Positions 48,861 to 60,545 are shown, numbered from the stretch's first letter. The stretch: 64,000 nucleotides of DNA from Ceratotherium simum simum (GCF_000283155.1 NW_004454239.1:8778067-8842066); one strand, 5' to 3'. Made by a program: numbers and translations. The notes: generated by a model not told the origin, from the letters alone.

Positions 48861-50547
48861 TCAACAGTTTTCTCTGAAAAGCTTCGCTAATCAAGAGTCA
48901 GATCCTCTGCACATGGTGATTTTGTCCCTCAGTGCCAAGAAGAATCTTCCCTCGTTGTCGTGAACCATGTTGGAAGAAAAGTGCATGGTGTTTAGAAAGC
49001 ATTTAGGTCACATTTGAGCAACAAGGAAGGTCAGGCGGGCGAACTCTCAGGCATTTCCCTGCTAAACTCTATATTTCTCCAAAGTTGTAGACATTGGAGA
49101 TCATCTCAAAGTGCTGAGCTAACATCACCTTACTGGGCATGTTATTTTCACAAAAGGTTTGACAAGCGAAAAAATACAAAATAAAATAGTTATACAAAAC
49201 AGAATTAAAAGTAACATGACAATTCCAAATTGTATGATGGTTCTAAACTAGGAATCCAAACTTTAAGACAATCAGCTAAAAAAAGGCTAGTCGGGGTGAA
49301 CCAATGAGAAGCTTCTGATTTGTTATGACAAGAAAAGGGAACATCAAATACAGTAAGAGTATAATCAAACTAAAAGGATTAACCAAGTACATCGGGAAGA
49401 CACAGTGTGGGGATAAACATGAAATAATAGCTGATGAACTCTTTGCAAAAACTTCAAAAACATGTTAAAACAGTATTATTATCTCAAAATAAGAGTTTGG
49501 AACCAAATGTTGTGTTCAATAAAACAGCCTGTAAGGTTGCAAATTTAGAGACCATGAATTTGGCTAAGAACCCAGAGTCAGTTAATAGTCCAGATGAAAG
49601 AAAGACTTCTGTGAATTCTGAGCTTTCTAACCTTTCAGAAAAAAAAGTGAAAAGATTAATTTGCCATGAGATTATAATGAAGCTGTTTCCAAAAGTCCAT
49701 ATTCAAAAGAAGAGGTTTTTCCCTTTCACAAGGGTTTGGGAAATGCAGACAAGGGCATTGTCTTTCCACGAGAGAGAGAAGTAGCCGTGGTGAGAACACA
49801 CTACACAGGCCTGGTCTGGTTGTCCTGGGAAAGATGTCTGCATCAGATGTCAGCTGCATTTCCTCCCAGTCAATTTGGTTTGGAGTCTCCAGCATCTATA
49901 CAGGACCAGATGTCAGGGGGAGTCTTCTCTAGCTGTGAGGTGTACTCAAGGTTTGAGTCCCTCAGATTTTGCTACCATCTGAGTAGCAAGGAGGGCCTGG
50001 TATAGTCTCTTCCAAGGAGATTTTAAAAGCAGTAAGAAAATTGGAAATGTTGGTTTGGAGAGACCTAGCCAGACATTTGAGGTAACTAGAAGAATTTAGG
50101 ATCCAGTCCAGCAAACAAGTATATGACAAAACCTTAAAAACAATTAATAAGACTAGAATTTAAGATCTACAAAGGTGCAAACATAAGTTCTGTCTCCACA
50201 ATTACCCCCTTTTTTATCAAAGATAATCACAGTAAATATCTGAGTCTTGTATATCTCTCTCGAAGATGACATTCTAGTCAAAGCCTTAGTAATAAAGCCA
50301 ATATTTCCAATTGTATCCTGTTATAAGACAAACAGATTCTCATTGAATTTATGTAAATACATATATTGTCATGAAAAGAATATTTAAGAGTTTTTGAATT
50401 CTGCAGGGATCAGGTAGGGAGAAAAATATAAATGTTTTAACCCTTGTTGTAAGATATATTTTCTCAAAAGAGAGGACGAAAATGGTCTTTTAAAGCCAGT
50501 TCAATGGGATGATCTTAAAGCTATCAAACATCTGCATTCTAGAGTAT

Positions 50548-51262
50548 TTTGTTTTAATTTTTGTTTATTGCAGTAACATTGGTTTATAACATCGTGTAAA
50601 CTTCAGGTGTACATCATTATACTTCTATTTCTGCATAGATTACATCATGTTCACCACCCAAATACTAATTACAACCCATCACCACACACATGTGCCGAAT
50701 TATCCCTTTCACCCTCCTCCCTCCCCGCTTCCCCTCTGGTAACCAACAATCCAATCTCTGTCTCTATGTGTTTGTTTGTTGTTGTTATTATCTACTACTT
50801 AATGAGGGAAATCATACGGTATTTGACCTTCTCCCTCTGACTTATTTCACTTTGCATAATACCCTCAGTGTCCATCCATGTTGTCATGAATGGCTGGATT
50901 TCATCGTTTCTTATGGCTGAGTAGTAGTCCATTGTGTATATATACCACATCTTCTTTATCCATTCGTCCTTTGATGGGCACTTAGGTTACTTCCAAGTCT
51001 CGGCTATTGTTAATAAATGCTACAATGAACACAGGGGTGCATGTATCTTTATGCATTGGTGTTTTCAAGTTCTTTGGATAAATACCCAGCAGTGGAATAG
51101 CTGGATCATATGGTAGTTCTATCCTTGATTTTTTGAGGAATCTCCATACTGTTTTCCATAGTGGCTGCACCAGTTTGCACTCCCACCAGCAGTGTATGAG
51201 AGTTCCCTTCTCTCCACATCCTCTCCAACACATGTTGTTTCCTGTCTTGTTAATTATAGCCA
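50548..51262 (-). mobile_element. 5'-truncated LINE-1 inserted in ERV-1
   Basis: The plus strand starts with T-rich sequence and TTTATTGCAGTAACATTGG, then L1 3' UTR, then the reverse complement of the ORF2 C-terminus (minus segment 51263-50982 with [20 protein letters not shown]). It ends at about 51262, where text leaves the L1 consensus. The C-terminal ORF2 frame is long and open, so the copy is younger than A-G. Confidence 0.9.
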
Positions 51263-52149
51263 TTTATCAGGATCTTTTCCATGAATTTCTCTGAAGATAA
51301 AATATATTTGCAAAACACCAGAGTAAAACAATAACTGACTGTAAATGATAAAAGAGTTAAAAATAACAATGGTTAAAGAGCTGGATGAAGGTTCATTATA
51401 ACATAATAGACAAGTAAATTTGGTCACTTCTGTGACATACATTTTAAAATTATGACTGATACACCAGGACATAATCAGAATTTTGAAAATTTTTATGCAA
51501 TCTCTAGAACATTTATTTTAATAACATTGATCTATATGATATAACCTGAGAAGGCTTATCACCATTTATTTTGCAATGCTTCCCATGTAATTTGACACAT
51601 CAAATAAGCCTAATTGGTTTCACATCTCCCTTTTATGAGACAAAAGAGTAAGTCCTTTGAGAAGCCCCAGGAGCCCTCTGGAAATTCCCAAAGTTACTTT
51701 CAGGTCAAAAAGATTTTATTTAGAGTCTGATTTGGGGGAAGTTTTTGAAAAATATCAAAAGATTTTGGACATTTGACCAAATAGGATCACAGAAAATTAT
51801 GAAACTATACTTAATTATCCAAAGTGACAAAAATATTTCAAAGACAAATATAGAAGGTGACCTAGTTGCAAAAATCTTAGTTCTTTTTAATAGAAAAGAC
51901 TCAGTTTTTAATATAAAGAACAGGAAATAATTTTGTTACAACACAAAAATGTAAGCAAAAATCTTTTACAATCTCTTATCAAGATCAAACCAATAGACGA
52001 ACAAACTTTGTCTTTTAATCAGATGAGATAAAATTAAGTTCCAACTTTACACAAATACACTATAAATATTATAGCTTATTTTAAAACCCTTGTAGCAATT
52101 TTATTTCATCTTATCAAGTTTGATTGCATAAAAATTTCTTTCCAAAGAT

Positions 52150-52935
52150 TCTTATTTCACAAACCTACAACTTTTTTTTTACATTCAGATTTTGTCTTTT
52201 ATTATTCTGACAAAATTACTTTCTTTTTTTTTAAAAAAAAATCTTCATATCTCATATGTTTTTATAACCAAGAACATGCATTCAACTTTCTTTGCATCTT
52301 GTAGCTTTAATCACACATGGCACTTAGTATTCTTAACCCTTATAATCCTTGATTCCTAGTGAAAACTAATAAGCAAGCAATTGTGGACTAATAAACTTAT
52401 AAATTTTATAATTCATTTTATAATTTCAAGAAGCATATACTCTTTTAAGTAGTGCAATCTTACAATGTGGCACAAGACATGGTGACTAACAGACTCAAAT
52501 TTACCTTTAGTTTCTTTGCAAAAGGGAGCCAAAAGTAGATAAATATATGTTCAGTAATTAATATTTTAGTATTTTGTATTGTTTGGAAAATGCTTCAGAT
52601 ATTCAATGATATTCCTTCATTTAATTTAACTTGGCAAAAACTCTAAAGTTTTAAGTTACTCAAAAAGACTTGGAGATGTTGTTTTTAAGCACAGATATCA
52701 TAAAGCATAATTATTGCACTTAAAAACATTTGTATCTCATTGTTATCAATTTAAATAATTTTTTCCCAACAATTATTTTTAGATTACTCAAAAAACTTTC
52801 AGGAGTTATTAAAGTTAGCCATCATCTCAAATAAACTTTTTATTGACAAATTTTGCAGCAGACACAATATGAACTTATTTGACCAATAAACTCATGTAGA
52901 ATAAAAGTATTATATTTATTGTCAATAACTCTAAA
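52150..52935 (-). repeat. AT-rich internal block of ERV-1 shared with ERV-2
   Basis: Aligns by eye with 60545-61530: shared text includes TAGCTTTAATCACA, TTAACCCTTA, AGTGAAAACTAA, CAAAGTAGATAAA-type and CTTATTTGACCAATAAA in the same order. No coding capacity is visible. In ERV-2 the block sits where reverse transcriptase should be. Confidence 0.75.
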
Positions 52936-53429
52936 GATATGCCTGTTTCAATTAAACCAACAAACTTAAACTAGCTTTAAATTTGAATATTTTCCCAGAT
53001 CACATGAACTTGAAAATCATTTGAGTTAGTTTCTATTATATTTCTGAGAATTTTTAAGAACACGTAATTTATATGAGCACTTAATTTTCCTTAAGGCAAT
53101 TAAATAGAGCTCTTTTACAAATTAATTTTGGCAATACCATCTGGACATGGAAAAATATCACATACATAGACATACATAACGTAAAGACAGACACAGAGAC
53201 CTTATAGTTTTTGTTTTAAAATTTCAGCCATGTCTCAGGTACAAAGCTCTAAGGAACAGTTTGATCCAAATTGTGTCTCTGGCAGATGTACTAAAGTTAC
53301 TTTTTCAGATAGCCAATGTTGCAGCACTAGCGGTAGTGCAAAAGGGAAAGAGGAAGATGGTGCTGGAAGTGGGGCCTTAGCGTAAGACAAAGAAAATGGT
53401 AGAAGGGAAAGAGAGGCTTCAAAAGCCGT

Positions 53430-53612
53430 TTAGTCTGCCCTCAGTTTTTTAGTTGTTTTGGCTAATTTAGATATGCTATCATGTAGTGAGGCAATTTTAG
53501 AGTTTTGTACATGTTTGGAAGCCTCCGGGTACCAATTAAAATAAACATACCATTCATTTTGCTTAATTTTAGAGCTGCAGTCTTCCAATTTGGTTTTGAG
53601 AAAAATGAGTTG
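53430..53612 (-). pseudogene. 59-codon open remnant inside ERV-1
   Basis: The minus strand is open between two stops and reads NEWYVYFNWYPEASKHVQ in its middle and ISKLAKTTKKLRAD at the end. It lies after the leader, where gag would be expected. I do not recognise the domain, so a gag-like origin is a guess from position. Confidence 0.4.
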
Positions 53613-53696
53613 GGAGATCTAATCTCCCCTATAATGGCTACTGTAATTCCAGACTACTTTTGGTCAGTTTTCCCACACAGTTAAAAATGCATGTAT

Positions 53697-53940
53697 GGGC
53701 TGGCCCCATGGCTTAGCGGTTAGGTGTGTGCGCTCTACTACTGGCGTCCTGGGTTCGGATCCCAGGTATGCACCGACGCACCACTTCTCCAGCCATGCTG
53801 AGGCCATATCCCACATACAGCAACTAGAAGGATGTGCAACTATGACATACAACTATCTACTGGGGCTTTGGGGGAAAAATAAAGGAGGAGGATTGGCAAT
53901 AGATGTTAGCTCAGGGCTGATCTTCCTCACAAAAAAAAAA
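53697..53940 (+). mobile_element. ERE-type SINE inserted in ERV-1
   Basis: Starts GGGCTGGCCCCATGGCTTAG. The A box TGGCTTAGCGG is at 53709-53719 and the B box GGTTCGGATCC at 53752-53762, both near consensus. The body is complete, ending CTCAGGGCTGATCTTCCTCAC plus an A-tail. The flanking 14-bp duplication (53685-53698 and 53941-53954) has one difference (GCATG/GCGTG). ERE SINEs are restricted to perissodactyls. Confidence 0.93.
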
Positions 53941-54505
53941 AAATGCGTGTATGGTGAGGTCTGTGGTTCTTAAACATAAACTTGGTTAAAATTCCTGAAG
54001 AAGGGCTACTCTCCTAACATTTAGATGATAGGTCCCATTTCTTATCTTCTGAAAGCCCAAATTGAATCCAGGAGGAATCTAAAGCCAAAGAAAATCCAAA
54101 ATCAAAAGAAAATCCCTTATACCTTGATCCCCAAAAGGAAACTAGCTACCTTGCACCTCAGAAGATAGTCAAGTACTCACTGGGAGGGATTTTAACCTTT
54201 CCCCAAAGGATAAAGCCTTTCCTTGTGAGGACAGAGCCTAGGACAAAACCTCTTCCTGAAAGGACTATAAACTTTCTTTTAAGGGACTCTAACCTTTTCC
54301 TGAGATAAAAAAGAAAAACCTCCTCCCTTTCCTGAATAAAGCCAGAGAGCTCAAAATGCGAGAAAAGTGGAGCTCAGAGTCTAAGAGAATACTCACCAAA
54401 CCAAAAGTTGGCAGTGACTCATGGAAGCGAGGAGTGAAAGGGGCTCTGTGCATGTACCTCACTTGATTCTGGAGGCTGTTGTCTCTCGGGGGTCACCTTC
54501 TTTGG

Positions 54506-54523
54506 ATCCCACTTTGGACACCA
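54506..54523 (-). promoter_or_regulatory. Primer-binding site of ERV-1 (tRNA-Leu-like)
   Basis: The minus strand reads TGGTGTCCAAAGTGGGAT right after the 5' LTR. It begins TGG, complementary to a tRNA CCA end, and resembles the 3' end of a tRNA-Leu with about three mismatches. It sets the leftward reading direction of the provirus. Confidence 0.65.
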
Positions 54524-55379
54524 TGTATGTCAATCTTAAAAATAAAACAGCCAGTTATTTTACCAGAAAAATGAGTTTATTTGTGAAAAAAACAAAAAAT
54601 TGCTGTTCAGGACCAGCATGCTATGGCAAAAGCCGTATGCAAGTCCACCAAGCTAAGGTTTTTGTTAGAGCTGTTGAGTCAACTTTGAACCCTAGTGACC
54701 CTGTGTACAGCAGAGTGGAGCCCTGCCTAGTCTTTTTGCACCATTATCTCACTTTCTGGTGCAATATTGGACAATGCTCTGCTGCTATTTACAAGGTTTC
54801 CATGGTTAATTTTTTTCAGAGGTGGATGGCCAAGTCCTTCTTCCTAGTCTGTCTTAGTCTGAAAACTCTGCTGAAACCTGTCCACCATGGGTGACCCTCC
54901 TGGTATTTGAAATACTGGTGGCATGCTTTTTAGCATCACAGCTACTGCAGCCACTACAGTTTGACAACCAACAGATGGGTGATGTTGTTCCCTGACTAGG
55001 AAATGAACTCAGGCCATGGCAGTTCCACAACCACCATGGGCTGGCAAGCAAACAAAAGGAATGTTATTTTATAGAGAAAAAGGAGGAAGCTGAAAGGTGT
55101 TGTTTTGAAAAGTCCATTGGAGGAAGTGAGAGTTTAGGGTGATGATAGGTTCTCATTGGCTTAGTTGCTGGAGTAATCAGCTTCCTCCAGGAGACACAAT
55201 GTGCATCTTTCCTGTTGAGGCTTATAATTGACAATTCTTTCCTGTTGACAATTTTTCTTGTTGTGGTCTATAGTTGACCATTCTCCCTGTATTTGACCTG
55301 GAGTGGAATTGCATGTGATATCTCTCTTCTGGCCTCCTGATTCCATTTTAAAAGAAGTTTTCCTTTATTAATTTTCACA
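54524..55379 (-). repeat. 5' LTR of ERV-1, split by a SINE
   Basis: Minus-strand start TGTGAAAATTAATAAAGG at 55379; end ...ACATACA at 54524. Removing 54657-55043 leaves about 470 bases that align with the 3' LTR. Confidence 0.85.
54657..55043 (-). mobile_element. tRNA-derived SINE with RTE-like tail inside the 5' LTR
   Basis: The insert is absent from the other LTR and flanked by an 8-bp duplication with one mismatch (54649-54656, 55045-55052). On the minus strand it begins with a tRNA-like head (GCCATGGCCTGAGTTCATTTCC resembles a B box). It ends with GGGTCACTAGGGTTC and GACTCAACAGCTCTAACAA, the style of tails of SINEs mobilised by RTE-type LINEs. This is not the ERE family. Naming needs a library search. 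Confidence 0.65.
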
Positions 55380-57089
55380 GTGGGCAACATGGGCCCTTAG
55401 TTCTCACTTGGTCTCCTTTTTTCAATACACAGAAGCAATTTCCTTTTATCTCTATGACCCATCTTTCTGTTAAAAAGAAAGGCAAAACTTTCTTCTGTAA
55501 CACAAATTACTGTCTCTTTCTCCCTGTCTCTTGGCTAACAGTAAATGAGAGAATATGTCTCTCTGGTAAATGTTACAGAAGCTATAGTATTCTCCTCCAA
55601 TTCTTTACTGTGGTATAGATATTTTATCAATATTTAGCAAATGAGTAAATAAAAACCCCTGCTTTGTGGTAGGAGGGCTAGAGGACTATTTTGTGGTTGT
55701 GATAAAGAAAGACAGGTAGTAAAGGATATCCCCCAAATCAATATTAACACTTGATATGGTGAGAATTCTAATATTCTATGGCAAAACCTGGTGTCAGTGC
55801 AATGGACTACCTGATTTCCGGATTTTATGGAGATTTTATACAAAAAGGGGCAAGGTTGCAGGGTGAGGAAGGAATCAGCAAGAGCTTCCTCTATGCCCTT
55901 TAGCTCATATCTGTGCCTCAGGCAGCTATATCTGTTCAGTCTGACAGATGAATCCTCAAGTCTTGTCTTTTCTACCTCCTATCCAGGAAGCCCATATACA
56001 TTGTTTTATCATATAGTGAGTGCCCTGTTCTTAGCTACTTATCAGAGAGAAAGGTAGTTAACAGGTCACGCACCAGAAAGTAGGGCCATATGGGATCTGC
56101 CTAAATGTGCAGTCATCCCAGACTGTGGTGAGACTACAGATGCATGAAGGTATCTGGCAGGAGGAAGCTGTCTTAATCGAGCTGCAGAACAAGCCAAAGA
56201 TACCAGAGGGCCATTTGAAGAATTTCAGGCCTTCTTTGTTTTGATGATGAAAAAGAAACTGAAAAAAAAAAAGATATATTATTTATTTTCCATATTTCCA
56301 GTCCAGACAATGATCCTAAAAGACAGATTTTGGAATTGCAGTTATAAGCCAAGAAAAAAGTTGGAAAGAAAGGCATTGGTGGGCCTACCATTATCAGAAT
56401 GAAAAATACACAAATAAAAGAAGGATAAACTAAAGAAATCATTAATTGAAACAAGGACCCAGGTTTCCCTGGGTGAATTTAAATAAGAGAAGGATACAAA
56501 TGTTGTATCTGTACATAGAGAGACTTGTTATAGTTTTCACCTTTAGAATGCCTTTTTCTCTAACACACAAAAGCAGGACATTGTGACCTTATGCTGGGGA
56601 TTTCAATCCAGCCTGTATGCTACAGGTAGTACACAAACATGTCTCTAGCCTTTCCATCACTCCAGACATGTAGCATGTCCACCTCCACCAAGAAAGGCCA
56701 GGAAAGGTGTCTCTTGTTGGAGATGCATCTTGTCATTCATGTAATTCATGAGTGGCATCTCTTTTTGACTAAGCTGACTCAAGGATTTCACTGCCAGCCA
56801 GGCTTCCATTCTCTTCTTATCAGGCAGAATCAGGAGAGTCTCCTGGGCTGTGTATAAGACTTTAGTGTGTCTGATGCAGCTGGTTTTGACTTACATGTAC
56901 TGCAGAAAGAATCCCGAGTCAGAGTCCAGGCTAAAGTGGAGGGAACATAGAATGGGGAAATTTATGGGACTCAGGAATGGAAAAAAGTGACTTCTGCAAG
57001 TGACTTCTCCTTCCCTGGTATCCTTAAACGTTGGCTGACATGATGATGCTTTTACTTCTTTGCTTATTAATTAACTTCCAGAAGTTTGG
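55380..57089. other. Low-copy stretch between the two ERVs
   Basis: About 1.7 kb without a recognised repeat. Short open frames such as 56454-56173 on the minus strand are hydrophobic, have no identifiable domain and look like chance. Confidence 0.35.
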
Positions 57090-57530
57090 TAGCTAAGACA
57101 GTCCTGAGTCTTCTCCACTATTACCATCCATTAGAGATAAAATTATTAAAAACTCCAAGGATTCTACAGAACTAGTAGAAAAATCTTCAATAATTTTCAG
57201 AGGATTAAGTTTCTCAATAGATATGATGCTAACTGGATCTGAGGAAGAGTTTCCCTCCAGGCTTGGCCAACCCATCAAAGGAGAATTAGCTTGAGGATTT
57301 TCTTCTCAATCTTCTAAAGAACTGCCCATGAGTTCACTCTTAATATTTTCTTCCCCTATTATCAATATGTGCCTCTTGAGTACCTAGCCAACTTTCTCCT
57401 GTTGAATTTGATTTTTTGATTTCACAACTATTCCATGTTGACACTACAAGGTTGCTGAGATTTCCAGTGGGATTCTTTTCTGGAGGGGACCATACTTCTG
57501 TTCTTACATCTTCAAAATAAATGTGTCATT
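57090..57530 (-). pseudogene. Unidentified coding-like segment, disrupted
   Basis: The minus strand gives two consecutive open runs in adjacent frames with protein-like composition. The first (about 57525-57370) reads YFEDVRTEVWSPPEKNPTGN and onward. After a frameshift, the second (about 57360-57093, one internal stop) reads NSPLMGWPSLEGNSSSDPVS and ends GNSGEDSGLS before a stop. It is rich in Ser, Glu and Leu, like a regulatory-protein tail. I do not recognise it. It could be a processed pseudogene, an old exon or chance; the two collinear runs make pure chance less likely. Confidence 0.35.
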
Positions 57531-57597
57531 GCCAAATAACCCAGCAAAGACTGATAGTATCTACAGAGCAATAAAAGGAGATGCATACATGTGGAGT

Positions 57598-58145
57598 TGT
57601 TGCCAGACCCAAGTGGGTCCACAACTTGGTTAGTTGAAATCAAAGTCTTCATTGGAAGTAGTTGTCACACAAAGCAAAATTTTATTTGTGGCATGCAGCA
57701 AACAAAAGGAGACCACAGGGAATAATTTCACAAGGCTGTGTCTCCCTGAGCAAAAGGAAATCTGTGCCTTTATTTGTTTTAGGGAATGAATATTCAAAAG
57801 GGATGTTTTGTCATCACATGTAGAGGTGGGTATAAGCTTGCACAGGTGTAGTCTGAAATCATGCTTTCCCATACATTGCATGTTATGTTAATAACTGAAA
57901 TGGAAAGGCTTAAGCCCCTCCTGGGGAAGTGATCTTAGCATTATAATGAGGCAAAAGTTACTTTTGTACAATTCTCCACCCATCTGCACAGGTGTCACTG
58001 CTGTGGTTGTGGTCTGGACTGGTTCAGAGTTGGTGTTTAGGTCTTCTTCCTGGAGAAGCAAACAACCTCAAGGACATTAGAGAATGAAACACCTGCACTG
58101 TTCAGCAAGACAAGAGAAATAGGTCAGAGTCCATGGCTGGTGACA
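57598..58145 (-). repeat. 3' LTR of ERV-2
   Basis: The minus strand starts TGTCACCAGCC at 58145, right after the polypurine tract, and ends GGCAACA at 57598, giving TGT...ACA termini. It has an AATAAA signal at 57681-57686. Length about 548 bp. The partner LTR is not in the window. Confidence 0.75.
57681..57686 (-). terminator. Poly(A) signal of the ERV-2 LTR
   Basis: AATAAA on the minus strand, about 85 bases before the LTR 3' end, a normal position for the R region. Confidence 0.6.
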
Positions 58146-58158
58146 AAATCCCTCCTCT
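58146..58158 (-). promoter_or_regulatory. Polypurine tract of ERV-2
   Basis: The minus strand reads AGAGGAGGGATTT immediately before TGTCACC, the LTR start. It is a classical plus-strand primer position. Confidence 0.75.
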
Positions 58159-58171
58159 AGTTTTATCCTGC

Positions 58172-59990
58172 TCATCCTTGAGTGGCATGGGTTGAAGGTT
58201 CATCTTCTGTAATGACTTCCTTCTGACCATAGGTGTTGTCATAGGGGACAGTAAAGGAGCAGAATTTTTCCCCAGCTACTCTAAAGTAAGTCTGTGGGTC
58301 ACCAGGCATGGCTCCAAGCTGTTCACATCCTTGAGCTACAACCATCTGTAATTTTATGGTTTCAGTATGCTTAGTCATAAATTGTCCCAGGCAATTAGGA
58401 ATGCAGAGTTCAAAGAGCAAGAGGAGAAGGTTACTAAGGGGCCCAAGAGTGGAAGGACCAAATTAAACTGAGAAGGACTTGTCTGAATACATTCCAGATT
58501 TGTTCTATGAGGACTGACTAGCTCCTTTCTGTCAGCCAAGTGGCCTTTTCCAGTAACCTGGTTGTACTTTGTTCTATAATGCCATTAGCATGGATATAGA
58601 AACAGCAAGATTTATTAGCTAAGGAACAGACTCTGTTCCGGTCTGCCAAAAGGTAATCTAAAGCAATTTTATGACCAAGAACCATTTTTGCTAAAGAGTC
58701 AATGGACTTTTGTAATATCTTAAAGTCTAAACCTGATTCGTTTGCCACCATAGCACTGTGGCAGTGATTTTTTTGATAATGACTGCATTATAAATGGTAC
58801 CTCCTTCTAATGCCACCTGTGGCCCAATTAGGGCAATTATCCCTGCCACCACTATGCCGGTAAATCATTTTGTACACCTAGGATGAGTTTTCAGTGTGTA
58901 TGTTTTATTTGCGAAAATGTTGATCTCACCTTTAGGTGGAGTTATGTACCCTATTGTCAATGTACCTTTCATCTGGGTGGTGTCTATACATCTGACCATC
59001 CATACCTGATTTGCTTGACTCCTGAAGAACATGAGTTCCAAAGGTAAACAGACAAAGCTGGGTTCTGGTGGGATAATCTTATCTATCAGAAGAGTAATGG
59101 CAGACTGTATTCATGGTTTTAGATTCGGCAATCTAGAAGTTTTGCATCCTGGGTACTGGCTCACAAATTGAGGCCTAATTTTTATGTTACTGGTTTGGAT
59201 GTGCCAATTAAGCTATAGGTCCCAATGGTTCTCTGAAGAGTTACATGTAACTGGCCAATGGATAGTTACTGTTTTAGCCCCTACCCCAGCATGTATTATG
59301 GAGTCATTGCAGATGCTGGAAGTTGTACGCCTATTTGTATAGGTTATATTATGATCCCTTGTGAATGGGCAGAGGAAATGTGTTCTGTCGAACTTGAATG
59401 TATACACTACACGAGTCCCCTGTACAGTTGGGGTCCTATGTTAGGTTAAAGTTAGGGTTCATGTTGATCCACTATTTTAGAAGACTTGTTTGAAAGCACC
59501 AAGGTGTAGGGAATCCAAAGGAGGCTCAAAATTTATCCAGATTATTGAGTTGAGGTGTGATAGATTTTCCCAAGTAGGTGTTTATCTGTGTATGTCCCCA
59601 GGGGAGGCTGGTATCCCTTGCCAGAGAGGTTGGGCCCCATCTGCTGTGGGTTGATGGTGACAGACCCAACAGTCAGAAGGTCATTTCCTTGTTTGAATCC
59701 ATTCCAGATGGATTATCTTGTGTTAGTCTGACAAGAGCATTGTTTTCCCAACTCCATCCACAATCCAAGGAGATTCTCAAAGTCAGTGTTACTATTATTA
59801 TCCAGCTAGAGAAATGCATCATTTGGCATCATGGATGCATTCTATTAGCAAAGTCAAAGCACTATGTTATAGGTGTCCCAGGGGGAGCGCAGGTAAGTGT
59901 GAGTGTTAGAGCTATTAGCAAAAATATAGCAAATGTAATCCCTAGAACATTTGTCAGGGTAAAGTGGCAGGTTATTAGGATTTACTTATC
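58172..59990 (-). pseudogene. env: ERV-2 env remnant (surface and transmembrane subunits)
   Basis: The minus segment 58751-58518 holds the transmembrane-subunit ectodomain with a heptad-like region and the CX6CC motif (58602-58628) typical of gamma-type envelopes. Segment 58420-58172 continues into the post-membrane tail (LFELCIPNCLGQF). The surface-subunit part, 59990-58800, survives only as short open pieces (for example 59407-59213). The frame is broken several times, so no working glycoprotein is possible. Assignment rests on motif and position between pol and the polypurine tract. Confidence 0.75.
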
Positions 59991-59999
59991 TTTCTGATG

Positions 60000-60545
60000 T
60001 CACCAGGACAGAAGTTTCAAATCAGAGAGCAGGTCACAGAAAAGCTTGGTGTCAGTAAGTGCTTGCAATGATCTTTCTTGGTGTTCAGGTGTGGGCGCCT
60101 TCTTTACCTGTGTGTGGTGGATCCAAGGGGTGACTCCATCTAATTTTAGGGAAAAGTGCATGGTTAGTAACACCAAACGAGGCCCCACCCAGATAGGATT
60201 TAGTTGATTTTTGTGGCAAACCACTTTTCCAAGTTTTAAGATAGGCCCAATCTCCAGGTTCGTATGGGTAGAGTTTGACCTCTGTAGGCAAAGGATGACA
60301 GAAGTTTCCATATTTATTGATTGCATTTACCACCTGATTTGGATTGATTATGTGTTTGATTGCCATGAAAACTTCTGAGTCTGGGTTTGTGAGTGAATGT
60401 GAGTCTTCGGGGAATGGCCTCCCATAGGTCATTTTAAAAGGGCTACATTGTAGTTTGCCTTTAGGAGCTGCCCTAATCTGATTGAAGACTATTGGCAATA
60501 ATTGTAGGCAATTCAACCATGCATAAAACTCTTTCCTCAGGGTTT
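60000..60545 (-). pseudogene. pol: ERV-2 pol remnant: integrase C-terminal part
   Basis: Segment 60516-60200 reads integrase sequence, including PFKMTYGRPFP and YEPGDWAYLKTWKSG, characteristic of gammaretroviral-type integrase. A frameshift near 60195 moves the reading into segment 60326-60000, which holds the GP..V..T and GVTPWIHHTQVKKAP end. The catalytic core, RNase H and RT are absent; upstream the sequence changes to the AT-rich block at about 60545. Confidence 0.85.

Larger units (their letters stand above)
48388..55379 (-). mobile_element. Endogenous retrovirus ERV-1 (about 7 kb), two LTRs, minus strand
   Basis: The paired LTRs at 48388-48845 and 54524-55379 are collinear, both starting TGTGAA on the minus strand. 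The PBS-like site is next to the right LTR and the purine-rich tract next to the left LTR, so the element reads leftward. The interior is AT-rich and essentially non-coding: one 59-codon open run (53430-53612), an AT-rich block shared with ERV-2, and no recognisable RT or integrase. Three later insertions split it: a SINE in the 5' LTR, an ERE at 53697 and an L1 at 50548. The LTRs differ by roughly 10-20%, so the provirus is old. It fits a non-autonomous class I-type ERV; the family is not named. Confidence 0.85.

Noticed and set aside
49434..49784. Plus-strand open frame of 116 codons
   Set aside because: It is antisense to ERV-1, AT-rich and Lys/Asn-rich, with no recognised domain; probably chance.
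53709..53762. tRNA gene
   Set aside because: The A and B boxes belong to an ERE SINE with A-tail and target duplication, not to a tRNA.
48382..55386. Target-site duplication of ERV-1
   Set aside because: Flanks (CTTTGG and GTGGGC) match too poorly to claim a duplication.
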